NCBI GenBank assembly: GCA_022360905.1
Contig: JAKSBX010000101.1
Coordinates: 1 to 50,411, forward strand
Reading direction: 5' to 3'
DNA length: 50,411 nt
From: Chromatiales bacterium
GTDB taxonomy: Bacteria > Pseudomonadota > Gammaproteobacteria > Chromatiales > Chromatiaceae
Below the pieces are notes generated by a model. The model made no database searches and was not told the origin of the DNA. It saw only the letters and a list, made by a program, of their open reading frames with translations. Numbering within the stretch: the first letter of the stretch is position 1; each line of letters opens with the position of its first letter. Positions 27,188 to 35,782 of the stretch are shown here, piece after piece. The translations under genes were made by a program, and so were the position numbers.

Positions 27188-27661
27188 TTATACTTTTCGA
27201 CGTCTGCTATAGGAGACGAAGCCGAGGAGAGCAGATCCGAACAACCAAGCGGCCGCTGGAAGCGGTACTGCACTCATGGTCAGATCATAGTCTGAGCTTA
27301 TTGTGGTGTCGATTGCATTGAGGGCAAAACCAGAAATGGTAAAGATATAATCTCCGGCACCAAGACTCAGCGTCTCAGAGAAGGAGGTACCCAGGTGATA
27401 CTGCTCACTTGTGGTGATGTTGGTTAACAGCAAGTCATCGCCAAACATACCTTCATGAGTACCGGCAATCGTAATATCAAGCGATGCAGCATCCACAGTC
27501 AGACTGTAGGAATCAAGAAAATTTCCAGTTGGCTGAGGAGTACTATAGCTATCTCCATGACCGGAAAAGACACCTGCATCATACGACGCCGCCTGAGCAC
27601 CTACCGTTGAAAATGCCAAAAAGGCAACCAAGGCAATTGAACGTATAAGTAACTTCTTCAT
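27188..27661 (-). CDS. PEP-CTERM (VPLPA-type) exported protein
   Basis: A small exported protein (157 residues from the ATG at 27661, which has AAGGA eight bases upstream). It has a signal peptide (ending AQAAS), a beta-rich middle with many Ser/Thr/Gly, and a C-terminal sorting signal. The sorting signal is VPLPAAAWLFGSALLG, a hydrophobic segment, then RRRK. PEP-CTERM proteins are recognised and cleaved by an exosortase, often in exopolysaccharide-producing bacteria. No exosortase gene is in this window. A dyad at about 27732-27757 overlaps a plausible promoter (TATAAG -10 on the minus strand) and may be an operator. Confidence 0.88.
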   Translation of the reverse strand: MKKLLIRSIALVAFLAFSTVGAQAASYDAGVFSGHGDSYSTPQPTGNFLDSYSLTVDAASLDITIAGTHEGMFGDDLLLTNITTSEQYHLGTSFSETLSLGAGDYIFTISGFALNAIDTTISSDYDLTMSAVPLPAAAWLFGSALLGFVSYSRRRKV

Positions 27662-27836
27662 TATCTTCATCCTTAAATGATTGTTGATATAGATGCAATT
27701 TCTTCCAATGCATCTAACAAACGACGCTATCACTTATAATTGTTCTAAACAATAAGTAAATTCCTATACATTGAGCTTTTGCTAAGTAGGTTACAAATAT
27801 TCGCGAAAACGACAATGATCGGCATAATTTGAATAA

Positions 27837-27864
27837 AACTTAGGACCTGTTAACACCAATCCAA
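27837..27864 (+). repeat. 28-base repeat copy
   Basis: This block is the reverse complement of 37141-37168 with 26 of 28 identical positions. It lies in the short gap between the PEP-CTERM gene and the ATPase gene. Confidence 0.75.
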
Positions 27865-27888
27865 TCGGCCCTAGAGTCGCGACCGGAC

Positions 27889-30204
27889 TCAATTCGGAAA
27901 CAGTATCATCTCAACACGTCTTCTCTTGGCGGATTCGCTGAGTGTCAGAACCCTGACCTCATCCTCTGCGGCGCCAACCGCCGCCACGTGCAGGCGGCTA
28001 CCAGAGATGCCACGCTTGATAAAATACTGTTTTACCTCATCCGCCCGTTTTAACGAGAGCTGATAATTATAGTGTTTGTCGCCCTGTGTATCCGCATACC
28101 CGATAATTCTGAGGAACGTCTCCTCTTCCGTGAGCATCTTATATTGAACGGCTTTTAACAACGGTATGTATTCAGTCGGTATCGAGGCCTTGTTAAACTG
28201 AAAAAATACGACATAGCGTGTTGCTAAATCGATCGTCTCAATATTATCAGCAGAGGCCTCTTCCGGGTATCGGCTGATATCACCACCCTGCAGAGCACTG
28301 GTACTATCAACCGTTCGCTGATCCTGATTCTCTCCACTTTCTTCACTCAAGACCTCTACCGCCTCCACGCTGGTGTCAGCCAGTTGGGGTATCGACTCGG
28401 CTTCTGTTTCCAAGCTTCTTGGAAGCGGTTGATCTATCACATCCATACCGGCGAAACGATCCCGGAGATCGATGAGGTATTGGTTGATCTGTTTAGCGAA
28501 AAGGCTATAGAACAGTAGAATCAACAAGATGATGCCAAGCCACGAGGCCAGCCGGGAGATGATACGAGCCAATTTGCGTTGAGGTGGTTTTACAAACGGC
28601 TGACCTGAGGCACTCCCCATCGCCACTTCCGGACAAGCGTCAACCCACATTGAGGGCATACTCAAATTCTCTTCGACATTAATTCTATTGGCCACCCTTT
28701 CTGCAGGCGGAGAGGATTGCACAACCTCACCGCTGTTATTCGGGGATTGCGTCTGGGTAGCAACCGCTTCACCACGTTTATCGCTCGACATCCACCAGAC
28801 ACCACCCCATCGGTGTTCATCGTCCATGAGGTTTGATTTGTTGTGCGCTGTTGTCGACTCAAACTGGCGTGTGCTGGCGTTTCGCTGTTTTTGCTGCTCC
28901 GATATCAAACTGTCCAGAGCTTGACTATCTAAACCACTATTCCAAATGTCATCCGCACTGGGAAATTCAATGGCCAGCTCCTCAGCTTCTGCCAGATCGT
29001 CATCACGGCTCTCCGCACGCTCACTGCTTTCAGTGAGAGCGGAGTGGCTCGACTCTCTATTCGTTGATTGCAGTGGTCCTTTTATTGTCAGGTCACTTTC
29101 CCAGGCGCCCCAATCAGAGTCGGGAAGATCCCAGGCTTCCTCAATATCCTCACCGACAGCGTCAATTGCTGAAAGCAAATTTGCTGTGATCTGCTGTGTA
29201 CTGGCGATCAACTCCTGCCGCTTCTCAATCTCTTCTTTATCAAAAAACGGTTCTGGCAGCGACCGGTGTTCGAAAATATCGTGTACGACAGCCTTTTGTA
29301 CTGCAGCCTGCTGCTCAATCGTCTGCTGATGTTTTTCATTTCGATAGCGTTCAGAAAAATCCGCAAAGGAGTCGTTGTTTGCCAAGGTGATACGCTGCTC
29401 TTCTACCAGCTCTTCCAGGATTATCAGAACATCTTCATCCGTCAAAGCATGCTTCTCTTCCAGAGAGGCAAAGAGTAAAAGTCGACTCATCAGATGATTG
29501 ATCTTTCTTGGCACACCCTGTGCCGCTAGATGCACTAACTCAAAGACCGCATCATCCAACTGAGGATCCTGTCGCCAGCCAACAACCTCCAACCGGTGGA
29601 TTATGTACTCCCGGCTCTGCTCCGCCGACATGGGTTTGATTTGACAGGTTGCGATAAGACGCTGCTGTATGTGTTCCATTTTTGGGTTGAGAACCAACTC
29701 CCTCAACTCATCATGACCGATCAAAACAATTTGCAGCAGTGAACTATTACCCTTCTGTAAATTCGAAAGCAGTCGTAACTCTTCAAGGCCATTGACCGAT
29801 AGGTTCTGTGCTTCATCCAGGAATAGAATTGAGCGTTGTCCACGATCATATAAGTCAGAGAGATGCTTACTGATACTGGTCAACAAGGTTGCCTTGTTAT
29901 AAGACTCGGCAGGCAAACCATACTCAAGTGCAACCTTTCTCAACAGCTCTTCCGCCTGGAGCTGACTGGTTACCAGATTGAGCGCATTGAACTTTGAGTG
30001 ATCGATCTCGGAGATTACGTCTCTGACCAGAGTCGTTTTACCGGAACCGGGTTGTCCGGTAATCATCACAAAGCCTTCGCTTTGCTGCAGCGCATAGGCA
30101 AGGTAGGCAGATGCCCTGAGATAGTTCTTGTGTGCGTAGCGAAACTTTTCGTCCGCACTCAGTCGAAATGGCGTATCCTTGAATCCAAAAAACGACTCAT
30201 ACAT
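27889..30204 (-). CDS. GspA/ExeA-like AAA ATPase with C-terminal OmpA-like domain
   Basis: The product is about 771 residues from the ATG at 30204, chosen because ExeA-family proteins begin MYxxFFGFxxxPF. A GTG/ATG-type extension to 30225 is possible. An N-terminal AAA domain has Walker A GQPGSGKTT (residues 50-58) and Walker B ILFLDEAQNL. A long acidic linker follows, then one membrane helix (about 553-575), then a periplasmic OmpA-like domain. That domain has the peptidoglycan-binding aspartate in GYADTQGD and the arginine in SLKRADEVKQYF. ExeA/GspA has the same plan but a different peptidoglycan-binding domain. Related ATPases occur near exosortase/PEP-CTERM genes, which fits the PEP-CTERM neighbour. 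Confidence 0.88.
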   Translation of the reverse strand: MYESFFGFKDTPFRLSADEKFRYAHKNYLRASAYLAYALQQSEGFVMITGQPGSGKTTLVRDVISEIDHSKFNALNLVTSQLQAEELLRKVALEYGLPAESYNKATLLTSISKHLSDLYDRGQRSILFLDEAQNLSVNGLEELRLLSNLQKGNSSLLQIVLIGHDELRELVLNPKMEHIQQRLIATCQIKPMSAEQSREYIIHRLEVVGWRQDPQLDDAVFELVHLAAQGVPRKINHLMSRLLLFASLEEKHALTDEDVLIILEELVEEQRITLANNDSFADFSERYRNEKHQQTIEQQAAVQKAVVHDIFEHRSLPEPFFDKEEIEKRQELIASTQQITANLLSAIDAVGEDIEEAWDLPDSDWGAWESDLTIKGPLQSTNRESSHSALTESSERAESRDDDLAEAEELAIEFPSADDIWNSGLDSQALDSLISEQQKQRNASTRQFESTTAHNKSNLMDDEHRWGGVWWMSSDKRGEAVATQTQSPNNSGEVVQSSPPAERVANRINVEENLSMPSMWVDACPEVAMGSASGQPFVKPPQRKLARIISRLASWLGIILLILLFYSLFAKQINQYLIDLRDRFAGMDVIDQPLPRSLETEAESIPQLADTSVEAVEVLSEESGENQDQRTVDSTSALQGGDISRYPEEASADNIETIDLATRYVVFFQFNKASIPTEYIPLLKAVQYKMLTEEETFLRIIGYADTQGDKHYNYQLSLKRADEVKQYFIKRGISGSRLHVAAVGAAEDEVRVLTLSESAKRRRVEMILFPN

Positions 30205-30225
30205 ATCCGCCGTTGTCCCTCTCAT

Positions 30226-30551
30226 GGTCCGTCATTCAGAAATCCCTCTGATTACTACAAGGCATCAAAACACATAATCGAACCGCGAGGAAGCTCTCGG
30301 CCAATGGAAACCGGTGAAAATGTGATTGATATTACCCTAACTCCACTACCCTTGATGAAAATTCACAATCCATAAAACGGAGTGTGTGCTTGACTTTTCA
30401 ACGCTCAATTTAAGACCTGACGATCCCTAAGCCGATTGAAATCCCCTAAAAAGACAAAAATCCTGGGGATTGATGTGACCATCAATCCCCAGGATTACTC
30501 GTACTAGATAACTGTTATTTAGCCTACTGGCTGATTAACACAGATCCTCAA
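30226..30551. other. Gap between ATPase and lipoprotein genes
   Basis: Apart from the terminator at 30448-30496 I see no gene here. It should hold the promoter of the leftward ATPase gene, but no convincing -35/-10 pair stood out. Confidence 0.4.
30448..30496 (-). terminator. Strong terminator of the lipoprotein gene
   Basis: A perfect 17-bp stem (30459-30475 with 30480-30496) with a four-base loop is followed on the minus strand by a U-rich tract (TTTTTGTCTTTTT). It ends transcripts of the minus-strand lipoprotein gene. Confidence 0.85.
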
Positions 30552-31820
30552 TTAATTGACAACACTCTTTTGAACTATGTTAGACAAATCACTTGAGTTG
30601 CCGCTGCGATCATAAGCGGTAATGGCGACATAGTAGTCTCCAAGATCCATATTATCAATCGTGAAGCTGGACAGGTGACCCTGGCTCAGATCGGTATGCA
30701 TCTGCAGATTGGATGGGGTTGTACCGATATAGATCTGATAACCGCTGATTTCTGAAAGATTCAGTGATGAACCGTCAGTTCTGGTTGTCGGTGCAGTCCA
30801 GTTAAGTGACATGGAACCGGTGGAGGCTACCTGTACACTGTTGACGCGAATGCTGAATGAAGACAGGTTTGCACTGTCGGTACCGTCGCTGACCGTAATG
30901 CGGATATTGTTGTAGTCACCCACATCCTGTGCGGATGGAGTACCACTCAGTCTGCCATTTGAACTGTTGAAGCTGGCCCATGCAGGCAGGTTGGTGACTG
31001 AGAAGGTCAAGCTGTCGTTATCGGCATCGTCAGCGGTCGGGGTAAAACTATAGGCAACACCGGCATCAACGGATGCTGCAGGATTACCAGCGATGGTCGG
31101 TGCTTCGTTTGCTGCGGCCTGCGCTTCGCTACAAACCTGATTGGAGAGTAGAAACTCTGCACTATCGGTGTAGCGTGATTCAATCAGAAAGCAGTGCTGG
31201 GTGGTCAGATCGAGACCACTGATGCTCGCTGTCAGGGCGTGAGTGCGATCGGCGCCTGTGTCATTGGAATCGATAACCACATCGAAACCACCTTCAGGGG
31301 CATCAAAATCGTTGCTCCAGGAGAGAATCACCTGATCACCGGAAACCGTTGCTGAATTCAGACGGGCTGCACCAATATTTGCCGCAGGTGCTGCTGGCTC
31401 TTCAGGCGCAGGATCGGTGTTATCGGCAACCTCTTCTTCGGCTGGATCTGTGTTTCCAGCATTCTCTTCAGGTGCAGGGTCGGTGGCGGTATCATTCTCC
31501 ACAGGTGTGGTCACTACCGGATCCGCAGGCTGGCTGGGATTGGTTGGTTTTACAGTCTCAGCTGGGGGTGTCGGATTGGACTCAACAACGGGTGCAGGTG
31601 GTACGATTACTGGACTTTGATTGTCGGTATTCTCTTCCTGGCCGGTATTACCGTTATTTTCATCGGCAGGTGTATCTGAGGTTTCTCCATCATTGGATAC
31701 GATGGTCTCTTGCTCAGAATTGTTGGCAGTTTCGCTCGACTCCGGATCACCACTTCCACCACATGCACTAAGGATAAAGCTTAGTGCGAAAGCTGATGTT
31801 AAGATCTGTAATGATTTCAT
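30552..31820 (-). CDS. Lipoprotein with Ig-like and FN3-like domains
   Basis: From the ATG at 31820 (422 residues) the leader ends in a lipobox LSAC. A long acidic, Pro/Glu/Asn/Asp-rich tether (about residues 25-145, with repeated DPAPEE/NTDPA units) follows. A fibronectin-III-like stretch comes next, then a putative Ig/cadherin-like domain (near residues 235-330, containing AGNPAASVDAGVAYSF and DADNDSLTFSV). A second FN3-like domain sits at the C-terminus. Such proteins display binding domains away from the membrane. Ligand unknown. A strong terminator follows the gene. It is divergent from the aminotransferase operon. Confidence 0.8.
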   Translation of the reverse strand: MKSLQILTSAFALSFILSACGGSGDPESSETANNSEQETIVSNDGETSDTPADENNGNTGQEENTDNQSPVIVPPAPVVESNPTPPAETVKPTNPSQPADPVVTTPVENDTATDPAPEENAGNTDPAEEEVADNTDPAPEEPAAPAANIGAARLNSATVSGDQVILSWSNDFDAPEGGFDVVIDSNDTGADRTHALTASISGLDLTTQHCFLIESRYTDSAEFLLSNQVCSEAQAAANEAPTIAGNPAASVDAGVAYSFTPTADDADNDSLTFSVTNLPAWASFNSSNGRLSGTPSAQDVGDYNNIRITVSDGTDSANLSSFSIRVNSVQVASTGSMSLNWTAPTTRTDGSSLNLSEISGYQIYIGTTPSNLQMHTDLSQGHLSSFTIDNMDLGDYYVAITAYDRSGNSSDLSNIVQKSVVN

Positions 31821-32254
31821 TATATGTGGCCTCAATGACGCGCTCTATTTGCCAATAGAGTACGGCAAGAACTGGGCTATCCTGAGGAACTGGATCACAT
31901 AACTGAACGACATTCGTCTCATTATTGAAAAGAGATTTTCTTCGCTTAAAAACACAGCGAATTCATGTAGATATAAACCCCATAATTTTTTTTAAACAGA
32001 GCTCGACATAGGGTATTTGGAAGTCATTGGCGGACCACATAGCCGACTAATTTAGTCGGAATTAAACAGCAGAGTCTCGCTCAGGAAACAGCTCCGCCAG
32101 CACCATTCGGCGAGGCTATCGATCAACCAGATTGCCAATACCCTATAGCCCGTCCGGCTGTAGGTGCTTGATGATGAATCGGCTCGCCACTTATACTCAG
32201 CAACCGAAAACAACGACTTTACGTATTAAATTTTCAACAATAAGGCAGTTCTTC
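31821..32254. other. Divergent promoter region with palindromic operator
   Basis: This 434-base gap lies between the minus-strand lipoprotein and the plus-strand aminotransferase start. It is AT-rich, has no credible open frame, and contains the IscR-like palindrome at 32039-32063. The aminotransferase frame extends upstream to 32132, but that part lacks family similarity. Confidence 0.5.
32039..32063. promoter_or_regulatory. IscR type-1-like palindromic operator
   Basis: A perfect palindrome CCGACTAA-T-TTAGTCGG (32043-32059), flanked by ATAG, fits 22 of 25 positions of the IscR type-1 consensus ATASYYGACTRWWWYAGTCRRSTAT by eye. IscR senses Fe-S status. Other Rrf2-family regulators bind related sites. 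It could control either divergent neighbour, more likely the aminotransferase-rhodanese operon. Confidence 0.5.
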
Positions 32255-33442
32255 ATGACTACTCCTAGCTTTAATCCACCTGTCCGTACCCTGATGGGTC
32301 CCGGCCCTTCAGATGTTCACCCGAGGATTCTGCAAGCCCTGGCACGCCCGACCATTGGCCATCTGGATCCTGTCTTCGTCGATATGATGGAGCAGACCAA
32401 GAGCCTGCTGCAGTACGCCTTTCAGACTGAAAACGCACTCACCATGCCGGTTTCCGCGCCTGGTTCAGCCGGCATGGAGACCTGTTTCGTCAATCTGGTG
32501 GAACCTGGGGACAAGGTCATCGTCTGCCAGAACGGCGTATTCGGCGGACGCATGAAGGAGAACGTGGAGCGCTGCGGCGGCACTCCGGTCATGGTGGAAG
32601 ATGAGTGGGGCAAAGCGGTCGATCTGGAAAAAGTTGAAGCCGCCCTGCAATCCAACAGTGACGCAAAGGTGCTGGCTTTTGTCCATGCCGAGACCTCGAC
32701 CGGCGCCAGATCGGATGCCAAAGAGCTGGTCGAATTGGCCCATCGCCACGACTGCCTGACCATCGTGGACTCTGTCACCTCACTGGGCGGCAGCGAACTG
32801 AAGGTGGATGAGTGGGGCATCGACAGCATCTACTCCGGCACACAAAAGTGCCTCTCCTGCGCACCAGGCATTTCACCTATCAGCTTCAGCGAGCGGGCCC
32901 TGGAAAAGGTTAGAAACCGTAGTTCCAAGGTACAGAGCTGGTTTCTCGATCTTAACCTGGTGATGGGTTACTGGGGTGGTGGCCAGAAGCGTGCCTACCA
33001 CCATACCGCACCGGTGAACGGACTGTATGGCCTGCACGAGGCGCTCTGCATATTGCAGGACGAGGGGCTGGAAAACGCCTGGGCACGTCATCGCAAGATG
33101 CATAACGCCCTGAAGGCTGGCCTGGAAGCGATGGGGCTCAGTTTCATCGTCGATGAGGCGCACCGTCTGCCTCAGCTGAATGCGGTCTCCATTCCTGACG
33201 GGGTGGATGACGCCACGGTACGCAGTCGCCTGCTCAACGAGTACAATCTCGAAATCGGCGCAGGCCTCGGCGCACTCGCCGGCAAGGTCTGGCGTATCGG
33301 TCTGATGGGACATAGCGCCAGAGCCGAGAATATCCTGCTCTGCGTCAGCGCCCTGGAAGCGGTATTGAGCGAGATGGATGCACCAATCAATCGTGGTGTT
33401 GCACTGGCTGAAGTGCAGAAGTCCCTCTCCGCAGAAAGTTGA
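32255..33442 (+). CDS. Class V aminotransferase, alanine/serine-glyoxylate type (AGXT family)
   Basis: The 395-residue PLP enzyme starts at the ATG at 32255, with AAGG upstream, where family similarity begins (LMGPGPSDVHPRIL). It aligns well by eye with human AGXT. Features include the conserved GPGPS start, ST at HAETSTG, the PLP-site aspartate in VDSVTSLGG, the PLP lysine 198 in SGTQKCL, and the terminal RIGLMGHSAR. It probably transfers amino groups from Ala or Ser to glyoxylate. The substrate is not fixed by sequence. Its end overlaps the rhodanese gene start (TTGA), and an IscR-like site lies about 200 bases upstream, so a link to sulfur or Fe-S state is possible. Confidence 0.88.
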   Translation: MTTPSFNPPVRTLMGPGPSDVHPRILQALARPTIGHLDPVFVDMMEQTKSLLQYAFQTENALTMPVSAPGSAGMETCFVNLVEPGDKVIVCQNGVFGGRMKENVERCGGTPVMVEDEWGKAVDLEKVEAALQSNSDAKVLAFVHAETSTGARSDAKELVELAHRHDCLTIVDSVTSLGGSELKVDEWGIDSIYSGTQKCLSCAPGISPISFSERALEKVRNRSSKVQSWFLDLNLVMGYWGGGQKRAYHHTAPVNGLYGLHEALCILQDEGLENAWARHRKMHNALKAGLEAMGLSFIVDEAHRLPQLNAVSIPDGVDDATVRSRLLNEYNLEIGAGLGALAGKVWRIGLMGHSARAENILLCVSALEAVLSEMDAPINRGVALAEVQKSLSAES

Positions 33443-34263
33443 GCCTTCAGCTACCGCTGCTGGTCCAGCCGGGCGATCTGCATAACCACCTGAAGGAGCA
33501 GGATTCCAACCTGCTCCTGGTGGATCTCTGTAAAGCAAGTACCTACCGGGAGCTGCATATCCCGGGTTCGGTACATCTTGCTTATGCGGCAATCACCGGC
33601 TCCGACCACCCGACCCATGGCCTGCTGCCTGAACCCGAGCATTTACAGCAGGTGTTTGCCGAGCACGGTATCGGCAACGAGACCCATGTTGTCGCTTACG
33701 ATGACGAAGGTGGGGGCAATGCCTCACGTCTGCTCTGGACCCTGCATGCGATGGGACATCAAAGCTACTCGCTGCTCGACGGAGGGCTGCATGCCTGGGC
33801 CAATGAGGGCCATCCCTGCAGCCGCGAAATGAGTTCTGTTCCGACTGCCAGCTTTCAGGCACAACCGGATGAGAGTGCGGTAGCGAGCAGAGCGTACATT
33901 CTCAGCCGGCTAGACTCCCCGGAACTGGCATTGTGGGACGCCCGCAGCCGCAATGAGTTTCGCGGTCTCTCCAGATTCTCCCAGTTTCCCGGCCATATTC
34001 CCGGTGCCGTCAATCTGGATTGGCTCGAGGTGATGGACCGACAGCACAATCTGCGTCTGAAACCGAAGGCTGAGCTGGAGGCGCTGCTGGCCAAGCTCGG
34101 CATTACCCGGGACAAAGAGGTGATCACCTACTGCCAGACCCACCACCGCTCCTCCCTGACCTGGCTGGTGCTGCGCTATCTTGGGTTTGAGGATTGCAAG
34201 GGCTACCCGGGCTCCTGGTCGGACTGGGGAAATCGGGACGACACCCCGAAAGCCATGCCATGA
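33439..34263 (+). CDS. Two-domain rhodanese sulfurtransferase
   Basis: The 274-residue thiosulfate/3-mercaptopyruvate sulfurtransferase-like protein starts at a TTG that overlaps the aminotransferase stop. The N-terminal rhodanese domain has an inactive site (YDDEGGGNASR, no cysteine). The C-terminal domain carries the active-site loop TYCQTHHRSS with the catalytic cysteine. The loop lacks the CRxG(R/T) pattern of typical TST/MST and is closer to single-copy sulfurtransferases. It would move sulfane sulfur, for example to thiol acceptors. It overlaps the next gene by ATGA. No signal peptide is evident, so it is cytosolic. Confidence 0.9.
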   Translation: MSLQLPLLVQPGDLHNHLKEQDSNLLLVDLCKASTYRELHIPGSVHLAYAAITGSDHPTHGLLPEPEHLQQVFAEHGIGNETHVVAYDDEGGGNASRLLWTLHAMGHQSYSLLDGGLHAWANEGHPCSREMSSVPTASFQAQPDESAVASRAYILSRLDSPELALWDARSRNEFRGLSRFSQFPGHIPGAVNLDWLEVMDRQHNLRLKPKAELEALLAKLGITRDKEVITYCQTHHRSSLTWLVLRYLGFEDCKGYPGSWSDWGNRDDTPKAMP

Positions 34264-34847
34264 GACGCCCCTCCACCCGGCAGCGCCGTTTCGTTATCCT
34301 GACTCTGGCCCTGCTGACATTCGGCCTGGCCTACTATGCCGGGTTCACCCAGAAAAGTCGTAATATACCCGACATCCAGGGCGTCAGTATCGTACCGCCC
34401 ACGCCGGTCCCGCCTTTCAAACTGCAGGATCACAATGGCACGGACTATGATGAGCAGCGGCTGCTCGATCATTGGAGCCTGCTGATGCTCGATCCAACCG
34501 GCCAGGCCCAACCGGCCCCCGCATTCAACAGGCTGATGCAGGTCCATAACCGCCTGGCATCCCACCCCGAGCTGCAGCAACAGACCCATTTCCTCTATTT
34601 GCCGAAATCCAGTAATGCCAGCCTGGAGAGCTCAACCTCCTATCTGAGTGGCAATCTGTTTGGCCTGCAAGGGAGTGCCGAGCAGGTAGATCAGACCTTT
34701 CTCAGTTTTGCGGTCACCGAAGAAACCGGGCAATCCACCCTCTACCTGATCGGTCCACAAGGAAATCTGCATGCCCTATTTACCGAAACGGTAGATGCCG
34801 CTACTATCGCCAGGGATTTAATCAAGCTGATCAATGCAAACCAGTAG
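34260..34847 (+). CDS. Sco-like membrane-anchored protein lacking cysteines
   Basis: The ATG at 34260 overlaps the rhodanese stop. The 195-residue protein has an N-terminal anchor (about residues 11-28, after RRPSTRQRR). The thioredoxin-like fold of Sco1/SenC follows, beginning PPFKLQDHNG. In Sco proteins the copper-binding CxxxC follows this strand. Here that site reads DPTGQAQPAP and the protein contains no cysteine at all. Copper chaperoning or thiol chemistry by the usual route is therefore unlikely. Its place between a sulfurtransferase and psd is unexplained. It may be a structural homologue. Confidence 0.78.
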   Translation: MRRPSTRQRRFVILTLALLTFGLAYYAGFTQKSRNIPDIQGVSIVPPTPVPPFKLQDHNGTDYDEQRLLDHWSLLMLDPTGQAQPAPAFNRLMQVHNRLASHPELQQQTHFLYLPKSSNASLESSTSYLSGNLFGLQGSAEQVDQTFLSFAVTEETGQSTLYLIGPQGNLHALFTETVDAATIARDLIKLINANQ

Positions 34848-34854
34848 TCAAAAC

Positions 34855-35757
34855 ATGAATCAAACTGAACCGCCGCGAAAAGAGTTTCCACAAAAGCTGC
34901 TGGAAGGCCTGTTCGTCACGCTTCAGTATCTGCTGCCCCACCACTTTCTCTCCAACCTGATGCACAGACTGGCCCGGGTTGAGCTGAAGCCGGTCAAGGA
35001 TCTGATCATCCGGCGGGTTGTCGACTGGTACAAAGTGGATATGCAGGAAGCCATGGAGAGCGACCCCAGCCGCTATCGCAGCTTCAACGATTTCTTCACC
35101 CGGGCCCTGCATCCGGATGCCCGTCCGGTGACTCAACTGGCCAATGAGGTCGCCTGTCCGGCAGACGGCACCCTGAGCCAAGCCGGTGATATCGAGTCGG
35201 GCTATCTGTTTCAGGCCAAAGGGCACGACTACGCCCTGTTCGAACTGCTTGGCGGCAACCAGGAGATGACCAACCTGTTTGAGGAGGGCCATTTCGCCAC
35301 CATCTATCTTTCACCCAGGGACTACCATCGCCTGCATATGCCGTTGACGGGAAAACTACGCAAAATGGTCCATGTCCCCGGTCGGCTTTTCAGTGTCAAT
35401 GAGACCACCTGCCGCAAAGTGCCACGATTGTTTGCCCGGAATGAGCGGGTTATCTGCCTGTTCGATACGGAAGCTGGACCGATGGCAATGATCCTGGTCG
35501 GGGCGATTTTCGTATCCAGCATTGAAACCGTTTGGGCCGGTACGGTGACACCGGCCCGCCTCAGAGTCTCCAGCTGGGACTACAACCAGCAACAGCAACC
35601 TGAGACAGTGAACTTGGAGAAAGGGGAAGAGATGGGACGTTTCAACATGGGCTCCACGGTCATCCTGCTGTTTGGCAAGGATGCGGTGGAGTGGTCTGAA
35701 GCCTTTACCCCGGGATCATCCGTCAAGATGGGAAGTGCCATCGCCGACTTGACCTGA
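34855..35757 (+). CDS. psd: Phosphatidylserine decarboxylase
   Basis: Psd decarboxylates phosphatidylserine to phosphatidylethanolamine in the inner membrane and uses a pyruvoyl group made by self-cleavage. The roughly 300-residue product contains the triad positions: Asp in CPADGTLS, His in SPRDYHRLHMP, and Ser in MGST near residue 267, where cleavage occurs. The usual LGST has become MGST. The start is uncertain: ATG at 34855 (seven bases after the previous stop) or ATG at 34834, which overlaps the Sco-like gene by 14 bases. Neither has a clear ribosome-binding site, so coupled translation is likely. Confidence 0.93.
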   Translation: MNQTEPPRKEFPQKLLEGLFVTLQYLLPHHFLSNLMHRLARVELKPVKDLIIRRVVDWYKVDMQEAMESDPSRYRSFNDFFTRALHPDARPVTQLANEVACPADGTLSQAGDIESGYLFQAKGHDYALFELLGGNQEMTNLFEEGHFATIYLSPRDYHRLHMPLTGKLRKMVHVPGRLFSVNETTCRKVPRLFARNERVICLFDTEAGPMAMILVGAIFVSSIETVWAGTVTPARLRVSSWDYNQQQQPETVNLEKGEEMGRFNMGSTVILLFGKDAVEWSEAFTPGSSVKMGSAIADLT

Positions 35758-35782
35758 TGCCCCGGGCTTGGATCACCCCGAC

